64,000 nt of DNA, taken from Halalkalibacter krulwichiae. GTDB taxonomy: Bacteria; Bacillota; Bacilli; Bacillales; Bacillaceae_D. Of this stretch, positions 47,654 to 57,449 are shown in pieces. The stretch is taken from contig NZ_CP020814.1 of the NCBI RefSeq assembly GCF_002109385.1, forward strand, positions 2,441,501 through 2,505,500. Reading direction: 5' to 3'. The notes under the pieces were generated by a model. The model was not told the origin of the DNA, searched no databases, and saw only the letters and a program-made list of their open reading frames with translations. The translations under genes and the position numbers were made by a program. Numbering within the stretch: the first letter of the stretch is position 1; the number at the start of each line of letters is the position of its first letter.

Positions 47654-48871
47654 CTATAACAGTCCTTCTTGTTCAAAAAGATATTCATATGGAATGTCAA
47701 GAAATAAATATAATTGATCCGAAATCGGATAGGAATAAGTCCGAATACGCTCATCCCGTTCAATATCTGTATATAGGTCAGACAAGAAGCCTCTTTTTTC
47801 AATATTCATACGTACAATATTCTCAAGAAAATACGGACGCCAACTCCAGTTTTTCATTCTGCCTTCTTTTTTAAGCTTCCAGTGACTTCCATGTTCTTTT
47901 TCAATATTTGAGGATTGTTGGAACCCCTCAGCATCGCATATGTAGATACGGAAAGCAAAACGGTCCATTTCATTAGCTATTTTTTGAATCATTTCATCAT
48001 ACGGGTCTTCTGGCTGTATTTGTTTCATTGACTGTTTAATGGAAGTACTAAGTTCATTTGAAAGAGCGAATTGAGCTTCCATTTTTTTTCGTTCATATAC
48101 GATAAAATGGTGAAATAGTTTTTGCATTTTTTCTTTGCAACAATTCACGTCAACAAAGTTCGGATGTGGGGCATGCAAATAGAAACCTTGATAATAACGG
48201 CCACCATTTCTCCAAGAATAATTTAGTTGATTGAAATTAGATACAGATTCAAATAATAATGTCGCTCCTAATTTACGAGAAAGCATCGAGAGCGGTTGAT
48301 GTACCTCAGCATAGAGATGAGGTAGCTCCTCATCTTCCATAAATGTTAAATCGACTTTTATAATATTCGGTTTTAACTTTGCAATTAAATCTAAATTATT
48401 GCCATTATGACGAACTCCATCAATAGCTAATTTAATACCCAAGCTTTGAATGTAGTAAAATAAATGTTTATGCCCATCTATTTCCTCCATCAAATCGTCT
48501 TCTTTAAATTCTAGTACAATTTGTTGGTTATCGAGTCCGAGTTTGTTATAAGCTTCAAGTCGCTGTATAAATGTTTCTCCATTATCTTTTACAAAAAGAG
48601 TCGCATCGTAGTTGAAAAATAAAATAGCTGTCTGATCTGTTCCAAGATACATATCAAGGGCAAGCTTTTGTACATGATCATCCATTTCCAAGCGATACTC
48701 ATCCGGAATGCTATTATCTTGGAAGAACGAACCTAGACTCTGAACGCCATCGGCTGTCTGAATTCGCGCTAGTACTTCATATCCAACGACAAGTTGTTTA
48801 TCTGCACTAAATATTGGCTGAAAGTATGGAATGACTTTATCTTTATTCATAAGTACATCTAAGGGGTCCAT
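47654..48871 (-). CDS. ykuI: EAL-domain protein YkuI
   Basis: The start is ATG 48871, with AGGAGGTG upstream, giving 405 residues, close to B. subtilis YkuI (407). The EAL domain fills residues 1-250, with the signature EVLAR in place of EALxR and EFKEDD, KVDLTF and SVSNF motifs. The C-terminal YkuI-type PAS-like domain follows. YkuI binds c-di-GMP but had no detected hydrolysis, so a receptor role is likely. Confidence 0.92.
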   Translation of the reverse strand: MDPLDVLMNKDKVIPYFQPIFSADKQLVVGYEVLARIQTADGVQSLGSFFQDNSIPDEYRLEMDDHVQKLALDMYLGTDQTAILFFNYDATLFVKDNGETFIQRLEAYNKLGLDNQQIVLEFKEDDLMEEIDGHKHLFYYIQSLGIKLAIDGVRHNGNNLDLIAKLKPNIIKVDLTFMEDEELPHLYAEVHQPLSMLSRKLGATLLFESVSNFNQLNYSWRNGGRYYQGFYLHAPHPNFVDVNCCKEKMQKLFHHFIVYERKKMEAQFALSNELSTSIKQSMKQIQPEDPYDEMIQKIANEMDRFAFRIYICDAEGFQQSSNIEKEHGSHWKLKKEGRMKNWSWRPYFLENIVRMNIEKRGFLSDLYTDIERDERIRTYSYPISDQLYLFLDIPYEYLFEQEGLL

Positions 48872-49030
48872 TTTCCCACCTCCTACTGACAAAGACATTG
48901 CTTGTTCACAATAGCAATCAAACGTTTAACGCATCTATTATATCATAGCTTTCAATGATTGGTGAGAAACAAGGTTCGGTTGGCATTCTTAACTCTTTTT
49001 ATCTTTACGTTTACAGCCACTAATAAAAAT

Positions 49031-49059
49031 CGATTGAGTTATGAAAATGAACTCAATCG
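49031..49059 (-). terminator. Terminator of metAA
   Basis: CGATTGAGTT and AACTCAATCG form a 10-bp stem followed by TTTTTA on the minus strand. Confidence 0.85.
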
Positions 49060-49067
49060 ACATGTCT

Positions 49068-49991
49068 TTAACGCTTTACGTAATTGCCAAGGTCATATGG
49101 CGTTTCTTGATAAACATAATAGTTTAACCAATTTGTAAACAGTAAGTTCGAATGGGCTCTCCATCTTAATCTTGGAGGCAATTTATCATTATCTTGTGGA
49201 AAATAATTATGTGGCAGATCAATTTTTAAACCTTTCTCAAGGTCTCGTTCATATTCTTCTTGAAGAGTAGTTACATCATATTCTGAATGACCCGTCACAA
49301 AAATTTGTTTGCCATTTTTCGAAGCGACGATATAAACACCAGCCTCGTCAGAAACACTTAAAACTTCAAGATCATTCACTTGTTCAATGTCCTCTCTTCG
49401 AACATCTGTGTGACGAGAATGCGGCGCTAAAAATTCATCGTCAAAGCCTCTAAGCAACTTAACGTTTTGTTTTTCAACCGTATGATCAAAAACACCGAAA
49501 AGCTTCTGATCCAATCTGTACTTATTTATACCATAATGATGGTACAGTCCGGCTTGCGCTCCCCAACAAATATGCAATGTCGATGTTACATTATCAACAC
49601 TCCAATTCATTATCTCTCTTAGTTCCTCCCAATAAGTTACTGCTTCAAATTCCAACTTCTCAATTGGAGCACCAGTTATGATCATTCCGTCAAACTTTTG
49701 ATTCTTCACTTCGTCAAACGTTTTATAAAAGGCATGTAAGTGCTCATGCGATGTATTTTTTGATACATGAGTATTAGGGTACAACAACGACACTTCTACT
49801 TGTAGAGGACTATTACCAAGCAAGCGGAGAAGCTGTGTTTCCGTTATCTCTTTAATTGGCATCAAGTTTAAAATGACAATCTTTAATGGTCTAATATCTT
49901 GTGAATAAGCACGACTTTCATCCATGACAAAGATATTTTCTTCATTTAGAATTTCTTTAGCTGGTAAGTGATCTGGAATTTTTATAGGCAT
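49068..49991 (-). CDS. metAA: Homoserine O-acetyltransferase (MetA fold)
   Basis: The 307-residue enzyme activates homoserine for methionine synthesis. It has the nucleophile Cys142 in HICWGAQA and the Glu in GHSEYD. Residue 111 is Glu (TGAPIE), the residue that selects acetyl-CoA over succinyl-CoA in this family. No S-box riboswitch is visible upstream; a TCAAACT/AGTTTGA inverted repeat is. Confidence 0.92.
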   Translation of the reverse strand: MPIKIPDHLPAKEILNEENIFVMDESRAYSQDIRPLKIVILNLMPIKEITETQLLRLLGNSPLQVEVSLLYPNTHVSKNTSHEHLHAFYKTFDEVKNQKFDGMIITGAPIEKLEFEAVTYWEELREIMNWSVDNVTSTLHICWGAQAGLYHHYGINKYRLDQKLFGVFDHTVEKQNVKLLRGFDDEFLAPHSRHTDVRREDIEQVNDLEVLSVSDEAGVYIVASKNGKQIFVTGHSEYDVTTLQEEYERDLEKGLKIDLPHNYFPQDNDKLPPRLRWRAHSNLLFTNWLNYYVYQETPYDLGNYVKR

Positions 49992-50015
49992 TTTTCAAAA
50001 CTCCTTTTACGAGGT

Positions 50016-50045
50016 TCAAACTATTTTTGTATGTAAAAAGTTTGA
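50016..50045. promoter_or_regulatory. Operator-like inverted repeat upstream of metAA
   Basis: TCAAACT (50016-50022) and AGTTTGA (50039-50045) are perfect inverted arms around an A/T spacer, 25 bp from the start codon. Confidence 0.4.
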
Positions 50046-50167
50046 TCTAATCATACTAATTTATGATACGATCAGATTACACTAAAAAAAACATAACATT
50101 TCGATAATTTAACTTATCATGAAACAAGAATTTCTGCAATTATTTTGCCATAAAAAGGATGTTGATG

Positions 50168-50827
50168 ATGAAAATCAGATTAGAGTGGCAGTACCAAGTT
50201 CTAAAAACGAAGCAGTCTTTTTCTATGAAATCGGATTGGATGCCAGTCGTGCATGCACTCATGCTTAGTGATGACCTAGAAAGAACTGGACGTTTAAAAT
50301 CAATTGATTACTTTGACGATCGGGATACTAGATGGACTAAAAAAGAATTAGTAAAATTTTTGAAGCAATTTGAAACAGAGCCTCATGATGTGAAAGCATA
50401 TATTGACGGCGGTTTTGATAGAATAACTAAAGCTGCGGGCGTTGGTATTGCGATCTACTACAATCAAAATCATAAAAACTGGCGTTTACGGTTCAATGAC
50501 ACTTTAGAATTATTAGAAGATAATAATGAAGCAGAATATGCAGCCTTATATCTATTACTCCGCCAACTTGAAGAGCTTGGCGTGCACCATCAAACTATAT
50601 CCGTTTATTCCGATTCTATGGTTGTCGTTAATCAAGCTTCAGGTGAATGGCCATGCTATGAAGAACATTATGTAAATTGGTTAGAAAAAATTGAACAACT
50701 CGCAACGAAGTTAGGCTTAAACATTCAGTACGAATTAATTGAGCGAAACTTAAATAAAGAAGCAGACCAATTGGCTACACAAGCGCTAGAAGGAACCATG
50801 ATTGAAAGCACAATCGAAAAACAATAA
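50168..50827 (+). CDS. RNase H-like protein (YpeP type)
   Basis: The start is ATG 50168 with AAGGA upstream, giving 219 residues. The N-terminal third is a separate small domain. The RNase H fold begins near residue 75, with acidic residues in AYIDGGFD, NNEAEYAAL, YSDSMVV and NKEADQLA. That is a full set of four. It may cut RNA in hybrids, as its homologues are thought to do. Confidence 0.85.
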   Translation: MKIRLEWQYQVLKTKQSFSMKSDWMPVVHALMLSDDLERTGRLKSIDYFDDRDTRWTKKELVKFLKQFETEPHDVKAYIDGGFDRITKAAGVGIAIYYNQNHKNWRLRFNDTLELLEDNNEAEYAALYLLLRQLEELGVHHQTISVYSDSMVVVNQASGEWPCYEEHYVNWLEKIEQLATKLGLNIQYELIERNLNKEADQLATQALEGTMIESTIEKQ

Positions 50828-50854
50828 TTTTCATCAACTACAATGCAAGTAGAA

Positions 50855-50890
50855 AACCCTGCTAGAGATTAATGAACTCATAGCAGGGTT
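50855..50890. terminator. Bidirectional terminator
   Basis: AACCCTGCTA and TAGCAGGGTT form a 10-bp stem between convergent genes. Confidence 0.75.
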
Positions 50891-50918
50891 GGATTAGCTT
50901 TTCAATAAAGGTTAACCA

Positions 50919-51410
50919 TTAACGATAGTTAATGAATTGAACATCGATTGACAAATCTGCTCCTCTGATTGCAGCAATAATCTTTTGTAATTCATCACGA
51001 CTTTTTCCCGTTACTCGAATTTGATCATCTTGAATTTGACTTTTGACTTTTACACCACTATTTTTAATAATCGTATTAATCTTTTTTGCTTGCTCCTTGT
51101 CAATTCCTTGAATTAACTTTGCACGTTGACGGACAGTACCACCAGAAGCCCCTTCAATCTTACCGTAATCTAAGTTTTTTATCGAAACATCACGCTTTAT
51201 TAACTTACTAATTAAAACATCTTTTAATTGATCTAACTTATATTCATCATCTGAGATTAATACAAGCTCTTCATTATCTAATGAAATGCTGCTTTTACTT
51301 CCTTTAAAATCATAACGATTTGTAATTTCTTTCGTAGCCATCGTAACAGCATTTGTAACTTCAGCCATGTCAATTTTTGATACAATATCAAAAGAACTGT
51401 CTTTTGCCAT
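50919..51410 (-). CDS. YajQ family nucleotide-binding protein
   Basis: The 163-residue protein reads [51 protein letters not shown] and [20 protein letters not shown]. These are the family marks of YajQ, two ferredoxin-like units that bind nucleotides (c-di-GMP in some bacteria). The start is after GGGGG; a second ATG is three bases upstream. Confidence 0.95.
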   Translation of the reverse strand: MAKDSSFDIVSKIDMAEVTNAVTMATKEITNRYDFKGSKSSISLDNEELVLISDDEYKLDQLKDVLISKLIKRDVSIKNLDYGKIEGASGGTVRQRAKLIQGIDKEQAKKINTIIKNSGVKVKSQIQDDQIRVTGKSRDELQKIIAAIRGADLSIDVQFINYR

Positions 51411-51531
51411 CATGAATCCCCCTGGTTATTATTTCCTTAATTATAAGGAAATCAGAAAAGTTCTTCAACTAAACAACTTCCCTGATTTTCCGGTAATTAT
51501 TTTTATAAACTATTTCACAACAATATTATCC

Positions 51532-52404
51532 TTAACCAAGATTGTCCAGCTTAAACAAACGTTCAGCCAAATGATTAGAAAGTCTACTCATTCCTAATGG
51601 TTCGCGCACGCGGCCATATTCCTCATGGTGAAAATCAGATCCGCCGGTTCGATAAAGCTTTAATCCTAGTTTTAAATCAATGTCATTCGCAAGTTGTTCA
51701 TAACGCTTGACGGCTTTCTCATCATGATCACGGTGATATACTTCGATACCATCAAGACCCCAATCCCGTACCCAGTCGATAAGGTCCTCATCTACTCCAT
51801 AATAATCAGGATGAGCAACAATCGCGATTCCATTTGTCCTATGGATCCAATCAATCGCTTCTTTAACAGTCATTTCTTTGTCCTTCTCTACATAGCCTGG
51901 CTTTCCCTCCGCTAAATAGTATTCGAAAGCTTCTGCAACATCTTTTACATACCCCGCTTCAATTAAAGCTTTTGCAACATGTGGGCGTCCGATGCTACCA
52001 CCATCTGTGTGTTTGAGGACTTGTTCCGGAGTGATCATTATATCGACTCGAGCTAATTTATCGACGATTTGATCCAAACGCTTTCTTCTTAACTGCTTCT
52101 GTTCTGATAACATTGATTGTAACTCTTCATTCTTGTAATTAAATTGGTAGCCTAATATATGTACACTCTTCCCTTTATACTTTGTTGAGAATTCAATCCC
52201 TGGTATAACTTGAAGACCTAATTCTTTCCCTTTACTAATAGCTTCATCAATTCCATCTACACTATCATGGTCCGTTAAAGATACGATTTCAAGGTTCACT
52301 TTTTTGCACTTTACCATTAATTCAGACGGCTTATAACCACCGTCTGAAGCTGTTGAGTGCATATGAAGATCACTGTTTTGACTGGTCATCATTCTATTTC
52401 TCAT
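51532..52404 (-). CDS. PHP-domain phosphoesterase
   Basis: The 290-residue protein has the PHP metal motif DLHMHSTASDG, the second in SLTDHDSVDG, EFSTKY and VAHPDYYG, and the last in GGSDFHHEEYG. This is the pattern of the YciV/RNase AM family, which removes phosphates from nucleotides or trims RNA ends. The start may be ATG 52404 or the ATG pair 9-12 bases later. It is three bases from the preceding gene. Confidence 0.9.
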   Translation of the reverse strand: MRNRMMTSQNSDLHMHSTASDGGYKPSELMVKCKKVNLEIVSLTDHDSVDGIDEAISKGKELGLQVIPGIEFSTKYKGKSVHILGYQFNYKNEELQSMLSEQKQLRRKRLDQIVDKLARVDIMITPEQVLKHTDGGSIGRPHVAKALIEAGYVKDVAEAFEYYLAEGKPGYVEKDKEMTVKEAIDWIHRTNGIAIVAHPDYYGVDEDLIDWVRDWGLDGIEVYHRDHDEKAVKRYEQLANDIDLKLGLKLYRTGGSDFHHEEYGRVREPLGMSRLSNHLAERLFKLDNLG

Positions 52405-52407
52405 CCC

Positions 52408-52890
52408 TTATTTTTCTACTGATACTTCCCATATAACTTGTCCTGTACGTAAATGATCTGTGTAAACTAATTCAAATTGTTCACCATTTGGAACAACAAA
52501 TGCTAACTCTCCCCTTGTTGACCTTCCTGGATGCAACTGTCCGCCAATTATACCTTTCGTCTCAATTGATGTGTCAATGCTATGAGCAAACCCTTCCTCA
52601 TCAACTAACGTTATGTTATAGGAGGAAAACTCATGTACCGTTTCTTTAACATTATTAAAAGTTAAATCAACAATGACAAATTGGTGCTCAGGATCTTCTT
52701 CAACTGATTCAACTCGAGCTTCATTCAGACTAATTTCTAATCCATTTATTTCACGTAACTCCCCTTCAGTTTCAGGAGTATTTTTAGCTTCTGATGTTTC
52801 CGTATCAAAATAAGTAATGACACTATAACCAGCTAGAACAGCTAAACATGAAATTAATCCAAAAAGAAGAACTACTTTCCCTTTCATCAC
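52408..52890 (-). CDS. DUF4352 membrane-anchored protein
   Basis: The 160-residue protein has an N-terminal membrane anchor (KVVLLFGLISCLAVLAGYSVI) and an outer beta-sandwich domain (VIVDLTFNNVKETVHEFSS, GELAFVVPNGEQFELVY) that fits DUF4352. No lipobox is present. It probably forms an operon with the PHP gene. Confidence 0.85.
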   Translation of the reverse strand: MMKGKVVLLFGLISCLAVLAGYSVITYFDTETSEAKNTPETEGELREINGLEISLNEARVESVEEDPEHQFVIVDLTFNNVKETVHEFSSYNITLVDEEGFAHSIDTSIETKGIIGGQLHPGRSTRGELAFVVPNGEQFELVYTDHLRTGQVIWEVSVEK

Positions 52891-52987
52891 TTTCTCTCCT
52901 TACCCATTCATTCAATATGTGTCTTCGTACTATAACAGACACTCGAACTAAAAATATGATGAGAAGAGCACAATTATGACAACTACT

Positions 52988-53821
52988 TTATTCCTTCCAC
53001 CATGAATCAAACATAGTTACAGGTGTTTGACGCTTATGCTCAGTTAGCACATAGCGCTTTTCAATTTTTTCTGCTATCTCACTTGCAACCTCTTTTCCTT
53101 CCAAGTAATCATCAAGTTGATCATAGGTCATTCCAAGAGCCACTTCATCTGGTAAGCCAGGCTTATCATCCTCTAAATCAGCGGTTGGAGCTTTTTTAAA
53201 CAAGTGCTCAGGAGCACCTAATTCAATTAATAATGATTGACCTTGTCTTTTCGTCAATCCAAATAAAGGGGTTAAATCACACGCCCCATCTCCGTGCTTT
53301 GTAAAAAATCCTGTAATGGCCTCTGCAGCATGATCTGTTCCAATAACAAGACAACCATAATGCGCAGCTAAGTCATATTGTACCTTCATACGCTCACGAG
53401 CTTTTGTATTTCCTTTATTAAAATCTGAAAGCAACTCCCCACCAGTCGCCTTGCTGAACGCTTCAACAGAAGCATCAACGGCTTCTTTTATGTTAACGGT
53501 TATGGCTTTCGTTGGTTCAATAAAGCGAATCGCATCTTGAGCATCCTCTTCATCCTGCTGTGTACCGTAAGGAAGTCTAACAGCATAAAAGGAATACAGT
53601 TCCTCTTTCTGATCACTATTTAATTCGTTAATTGCTATTTGTGCTAATTTCCCCGCTAACGTTGAATCCTGCCCACCAGATATTCCTAGAACATAGCCAT
53701 TAGCACCAGTATGTAATAAGTAATCTTTTAAAAAAGAAACACGTTTTCTAATCTCTACCTTAGGGTCAATTGAAGGTATTGCTTTTAAATCAGAGATGAT
53801 CTTCGCTTGGTTTATTGACAT
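52988..53821 (-). CDS. nadE: NH3-dependent NAD synthetase
   Basis: The start is ATG 53821 with AGGAGGGA upstream, giving 277 residues. The enzyme amidates deamido-NAD with ammonia. The PP-loop is [13 protein letters not shown], and [22 protein letters not shown] and [19 protein letters not shown] match the family. No glutaminase domain is present. The ATG lies 45 bp from the YneQ-like gene. Confidence 0.95.
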   Translation of the reverse strand: MSINQAKIISDLKAIPSIDPKVEIRKRVSFLKDYLLHTGANGYVLGISGGQDSTLAGKLAQIAINELNSDQKEELYSFYAVRLPYGTQQDEEDAQDAIRFIEPTKAITVNIKEAVDASVEAFSKATGGELLSDFNKGNTKARERMKVQYDLAAHYGCLVIGTDHAAEAITGFFTKHGDGACDLTPLFGLTKRQGQSLLIELGAPEHLFKKAPTADLEDDKPGLPDEVALGMTYDQLDDYLEGKEVASEIAEKIEKRYVLTEHKRQTPVTMFDSWWKE

Positions 53822-53865
53822 AATATTCCCTCCTATCAATACAATACATTTATTATAACAAGTTC

Positions 53866-54180
53866 TTATTCATTGGTCGAAGGATTGCCTAAATTTAAAA
53901 GTTGCTCTAATTTCCCTTCTTTTTTTAAGATGTCTTTCTGTCTTTCCCCTAATAAATCAAAATGAGGATACCCCTCTCTCTTATGAATCCACTCGGGTTT
54001 GAGTCCATATTGTTTGCCCCACTTTATAAGTTTATCAAGGTCAGAGCTAGCAACTTTGGTTACCGTTGTGCATCCTGGAAATCGGTCATCCAGCCAAAAG
54101 TGTGTTAGAAAGGCTATCTCTCCTTGCTCTGCATGTTGCTTCCATTGTTTAAGGATAGCCTTATTGATCCCAAATGCCAT
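53866..54180 (-). CDS. YneQ-like conserved protein (104 aa)
   Basis: The protein begins [20 protein letters not shown] and carries [16 protein letters not shown] and [15 protein letters not shown]. It is short, soluble and conserved in appearance. In B. subtilis yneQ follows tlp and yneP, and the same order occurs here, which supports the assignment. Function unknown. Confidence 0.75.
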   Translation of the reverse strand: MAFGINKAILKQWKQHAEQGEIAFLTHFWLDDRFPGCTTVTKVASSDLDKLIKWGKQYGLKPEWIHKREGYPHFDLLGERQKDILKKEGKLEQLLNLGNPSTNE

Positions 54181-54262
54181 TTAAATCACCCAATAAAATC
54201 ATTTGTTAAATTATAGCACAGGTTAAGTCCCCATTACATTTAACAGCATTTCATATAAAAAA

Positions 54263-54287
54263 GAGGTTGTCATCGATATGACAACCT
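54263..54287 (-). terminator. Terminator after tlp
   Basis: AGGTTGTCAT and ATGACAACCT form a 10-bp stem followed by T on the minus strand. Confidence 0.85.
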
Positions 54288-54316
54288 TGAAGAATGACTC
54301 CTAAAAATTTAAATAA

Positions 54317-54553
54317 TTATTTATCATCTTGATATCCATTTTTTCGTGCTTGCATCTCGTCAGCTATTTCAGCTTCAAACCCACGAATGCTTTCTATTCG
54401 ACGTTGATTCTTTTCTTTAATTGATTGCTTTTGTTCCTCTTTCATCTCCGTATGAGCAAGAGATTCTTCAGCTGCTTCGATGTTATGTTCCGTGTTCTCT
54501 TTCATTTGTTGCAATTTCTCTACATTATCATTTCGATTATCTGGTTTTGCCAT
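54317..54553 (-). CDS. tlp: Small acid-soluble spore protein Tlp
   Basis: The 78-residue protein starts MAKPDNRNDNVEKLQQM and continues with the NTEHNIEAAEESLA and QKQSIKEKNQRRIESIRGFE pattern of Tlp, a minor spore core protein expressed in the forespore. AGGGGTAACC precedes the start. It lies beside yneP, as in B. subtilis. Confidence 0.95.
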   Translation of the reverse strand: MAKPDNRNDNVEKLQQMKENTEHNIEAAEESLAHTEMKEEQKQSIKEKNQRRIESIRGFEAEIADEMQARKNGYQDDK

Positions 54554-54632
54554 GATCGGTTACCCCTTTTCAAATTAGATTGCTTTCGCAAGCTTAGTAT
54601 GGATAACCGGAACATGCTTATACACATTATCA

Positions 54633-55049
54633 TTATTTTTTTATTTCTTCATATTTTTGAAACCATTCAGGAAATGCCTTCTTAAATGCAGTTGGCTTAA
54701 ACGATTCTTTTTTCACAATAATATGAGTTGTTGAGCCTTCCGCACAAACCTCATTATTGCCATTAACAATTTCATAACCATAAATAGTTTTGATTCCATC
54801 GTTTAACTCGACCCAAGTTCTAACAAATGCTTTATCTCCATAACGGATTGGCTTTTTATATGTGGCTTGCACATCATATACTGGTGCATAATATCCCGCT
54901 TTTTCCATTTCGATGTAACTATATCCTACATCTTCAATAAAACCGCCTCTACCAAGCTCAAAATACTTTAGATAATTGGCATGATAAATGACCCCCATCA
55001 TATCCGTATCTGCATATAAAATTTGAATCTCTCTTTCAGAAATAAACAT
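54633..55049 (-). CDS. yneP: Acyl-CoA thioesterase, 4HBT family (YneP)
   Basis: The 138-residue hotdog-fold protein has the family motif YADTDMMGVIYHANYLKYFE, in which Asp17 is the likely catalytic residue. It hydrolyses acyl-CoA. GAGGAAAT precedes the start. The gene lies 11 bp after the AAA ATPase gene and before tlp. Confidence 0.9.
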   Translation of the reverse strand: MFISEREIQILYADTDMMGVIYHANYLKYFELGRGGFIEDVGYSYIEMEKAGYYAPVYDVQATYKKPIRYGDKAFVRTWVELNDGIKTIYGYEIVNGNNEVCAEGSTTHIIVKKESFKPTAFKKAFPEWFQKYEEIKK

Positions 55050-55060
55050 TATTTCCTCTC

Positions 55061-57403
55061 CTATCCTTCAATATCAGTAAGCGATAATTGGTCAATATCT
55101 ACCTTTTCAATCTCTGCCAATTGTTTATCGTTCAACTCATGTTCTATTGTGACTAATCGCAATGATTGAATTTGCGCCAATTGATCAAAAATATCTGCTG
55201 CAAAGCGACCATTTGCTGGATGTCCTTTTTCAGGAAACACTTTTGTTAAATGCTCTTTCGCTCCATCTGCAAAATAATAACCGTGCTGTGCAGCTCTCTT
55301 TTCAATGATTCCAAGTAATTCTTTTTTTGTATAATCAGGAAAAGCAATATGCTTTTTAAAACGTGAAACGAGGCCAGGGTTGCTATTTAATAATTGATTC
55401 ATTTCGTTGGCGTAACCAGCTAAAATGACCACAAGATTTTCTTCGTGTTCAGTCATTTCCTGTACTAACGTATTAATCACTTCTTTTCCAAAGTCACTTT
55501 CTCCTCTGGAAAATAACGAATATGCCTCATCAATAAATAATACACCGCCAAGAGCGTCTTTTATCTTTTCCTTTGTTTTTTCTGCAGTTTGTCCAACATA
55601 TCCTGCTACTAAATCTGCTCGGCTGGCAACGATTAGATGGCCTCTTTTTAACAGTCCAATTTCTTTCAAAGACTTAGCAAATAGCTTTGCAACTGTTGTT
55701 TTACCGGTACCCGGGTTACCAGTAAATACAGAATGGACTTGAAGCGGGAGTGCTTGCAATCCTTTGTCACGTCTTAACTGCTGGATTTGCACAAAAGATG
55801 TTAATTGTTGTATTTCTTTTTTCACTTGTTCAAGGCCAATTAATTTATGAAGATCTTCAATCGCATGTTCTTCTTTCCTGCTCGTTGTTAATTCTTTAAA
55901 ATCTTCTGCTTGCAATAAAACAAAATCTTCTAATTTGTTTTGATCAAGTACTACATTTGCCCCTTTTTCAAATATGGCATCTAAGATAATATTTTTTGCT
56001 GTTCTAGCATTGCCAAAGGAATCATCTACTTGCGTAAGCTCTAATCTTTTTTTGAATTCTTTCTTTGCCATTGAGGTTAATAAGAAATCATTCTCAATAG
56101 CTACCAATTCACCAATCTCAAGTAACTCATCAAGCGTATAATTATGAATCTCAATGTGATTAAAATCTGGAAAGCGGCTTCTTAGTCCAGGATTAGCACG
56201 TAGAAACTTTCTCATTTCTGCGGGATAACCCGCTAAGAAGACTGCAAAATGACCCTCATGTTGTTCATTAGTCATAGCGGAAACAAGTGTATCAATCGCA
56301 ACCTGCCCATAATCATTGCCACTAGCTCCCTCTCTTCGTAAGCTATAAGCTTCATCGATAAACAATACGCCGCCCTTTGCTCTTTCAATTGCTTTCATTG
56401 TATTTTCCTCTGTCTGACCAACAAACGCTCCAACAAGTTGGGAACGATCAACTTCATATACTTCATCACGCTCTAATAACCCGAGCTCGTAATAAATTTT
56501 GGCGATTAAGCGAGCTAAATGAGTCTTGCCTGTACCTGGATTCCCTTGGAGTATCATATGTAAATTGATTCCATCCTTTGTATGAAATCCTTGTTTCATT
56601 CGCTCTTTTTGATAATGAAGAAACTGATAGAGCTTTTTAATCCGATCCTTTACATCTTCAAGACCGATCATATATTGAAGTTCATCTAAAGCATTTTTTT
56701 CCTGTTTTGTTTTAGTGAACTCAGTTAATTCTTCATTCCAATTACATAATAATTGCTCAATCTCTCTTGTAGCCTTTGTAATTTCTCCAAATTGTGAAGC
56801 TGAGTAATAGACTCCTGTTAAAGAATTAGCATAATCCCTTGCCGATGTTAAAATCGTTTGGAATGGTCCTTGCAATTGCTGCATAAGCCTTGTTGTTTCC
56901 TTAATCTTTGTCTCTTTCGCTGAATGGTGTGCATAAGCGATTGATGGTTGTATTTGTGCCAAAAATCGTTCGTGTTCTTTTGAAAATTGAAAGAAACACT
57001 CTGCAATCTTTTCATACTCTCTCGCTGTTTTCTTTTTGGCCGAACCATGATCTGTTTCTCGTATCTGCGGAAATTTATTAGGTATAGGGATCTGCTTAAG
57101 GAATTCAATAAATTGATCAACCTTTAATTCATGGGCTAATATATTTTCGTTATCTTCACGAATGGCCTCTTTTGTCCAACGCTCGATTAAATGATCTATT
57201 TTCCCAATCCTATTTAAACGTGCTTCTGCTAATTTCGAAAGAAGTACCGATTTGAAATGTTTACGTTTCTTTTCTTCAAATTGGCTCTGTTCCAGTAGTT
57301 CGAGAAGTTCCCATGCTTTTCCTTCATGAAAGCGTTCCTTACCTAGATAAACTTGTTCGATCCATGATCGTATCATCTCATCTGTCCAGTTTTCCTGCAG
57401 CAT
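55061..57403 (-). CDS. T t tandem AAA ATPase, SpoVK/CbbX type
   Basis: The 780-residue protein has an N-terminal helical part of about 240 residues and two AAA modules. The first has GNPGTGKTHLAR and GGVLFIDEAYSLRREG, the second GNPGTGKTTVAK and GGVLFIDEAYSLFSRG. Each module has the CbbX/SpoVK pattern, and single-module SpoVK is about 322 residues, so this is a doubled form. Its substrate is unknown. AAAGGAAG precedes the ATG. It may be co-transcribed with yneP. Confidence 0.9.
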   Translation of the reverse strand: MLQENWTDEMIRSWIEQVYLGKERFHEGKAWELLELLEQSQFEEKKRKHFKSVLLSKLAEARLNRIGKIDHLIERWTKEAIREDNENILAHELKVDQFIEFLKQIPIPNKFPQIRETDHGSAKKKTAREYEKIAECFFQFSKEHERFLAQIQPSIAYAHHSAKETKIKETTRLMQQLQGPFQTILTSARDYANSLTGVYYSASQFGEITKATREIEQLLCNWNEELTEFTKTKQEKNALDELQYMIGLEDVKDRIKKLYQFLHYQKERMKQGFHTKDGINLHMILQGNPGTGKTHLARLIAKIYYELGLLERDEVYEVDRSQLVGAFVGQTEENTMKAIERAKGGVLFIDEAYSLRREGASGNDYGQVAIDTLVSAMTNEQHEGHFAVFLAGYPAEMRKFLRANPGLRSRFPDFNHIEIHNYTLDELLEIGELVAIENDFLLTSMAKKEFKKRLELTQVDDSFGNARTAKNIILDAIFEKGANVVLDQNKLEDFVLLQAEDFKELTTSRKEEHAIEDLHKLIGLEQVKKEIQQLTSFVQIQQLRRDKGLQALPLQVHSVFTGNPGTGKTTVAKLFAKSLKEIGLLKRGHLIVASRADLVAGYVGQTAEKTKEKIKDALGGVLFIDEAYSLFSRGESDFGKEVINTLVQEMTEHEENLVVILAGYANEMNQLLNSNPGLVSRFKKHIAFPDYTKKELLGIIEKRAAQHGYYFADGAKEHLTKVFPEKGHPANGRFAADIFDQLAQIQSLRLVTIEHELNDKQLAEIEKVDIDQLSLTDIEG

Positions 57404-57449
57404 GCTTTTCTTCCTTTCTACTAAATCATGTTCCTTATCTTACCATGAT

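Noticed and set aside
49992..50158. S-box (SAM) riboswitch upstream of metAA
   Set aside because: The conserved S-box core is not visible; only a TCAAACT/AGTTTGA inverted repeat is seen.
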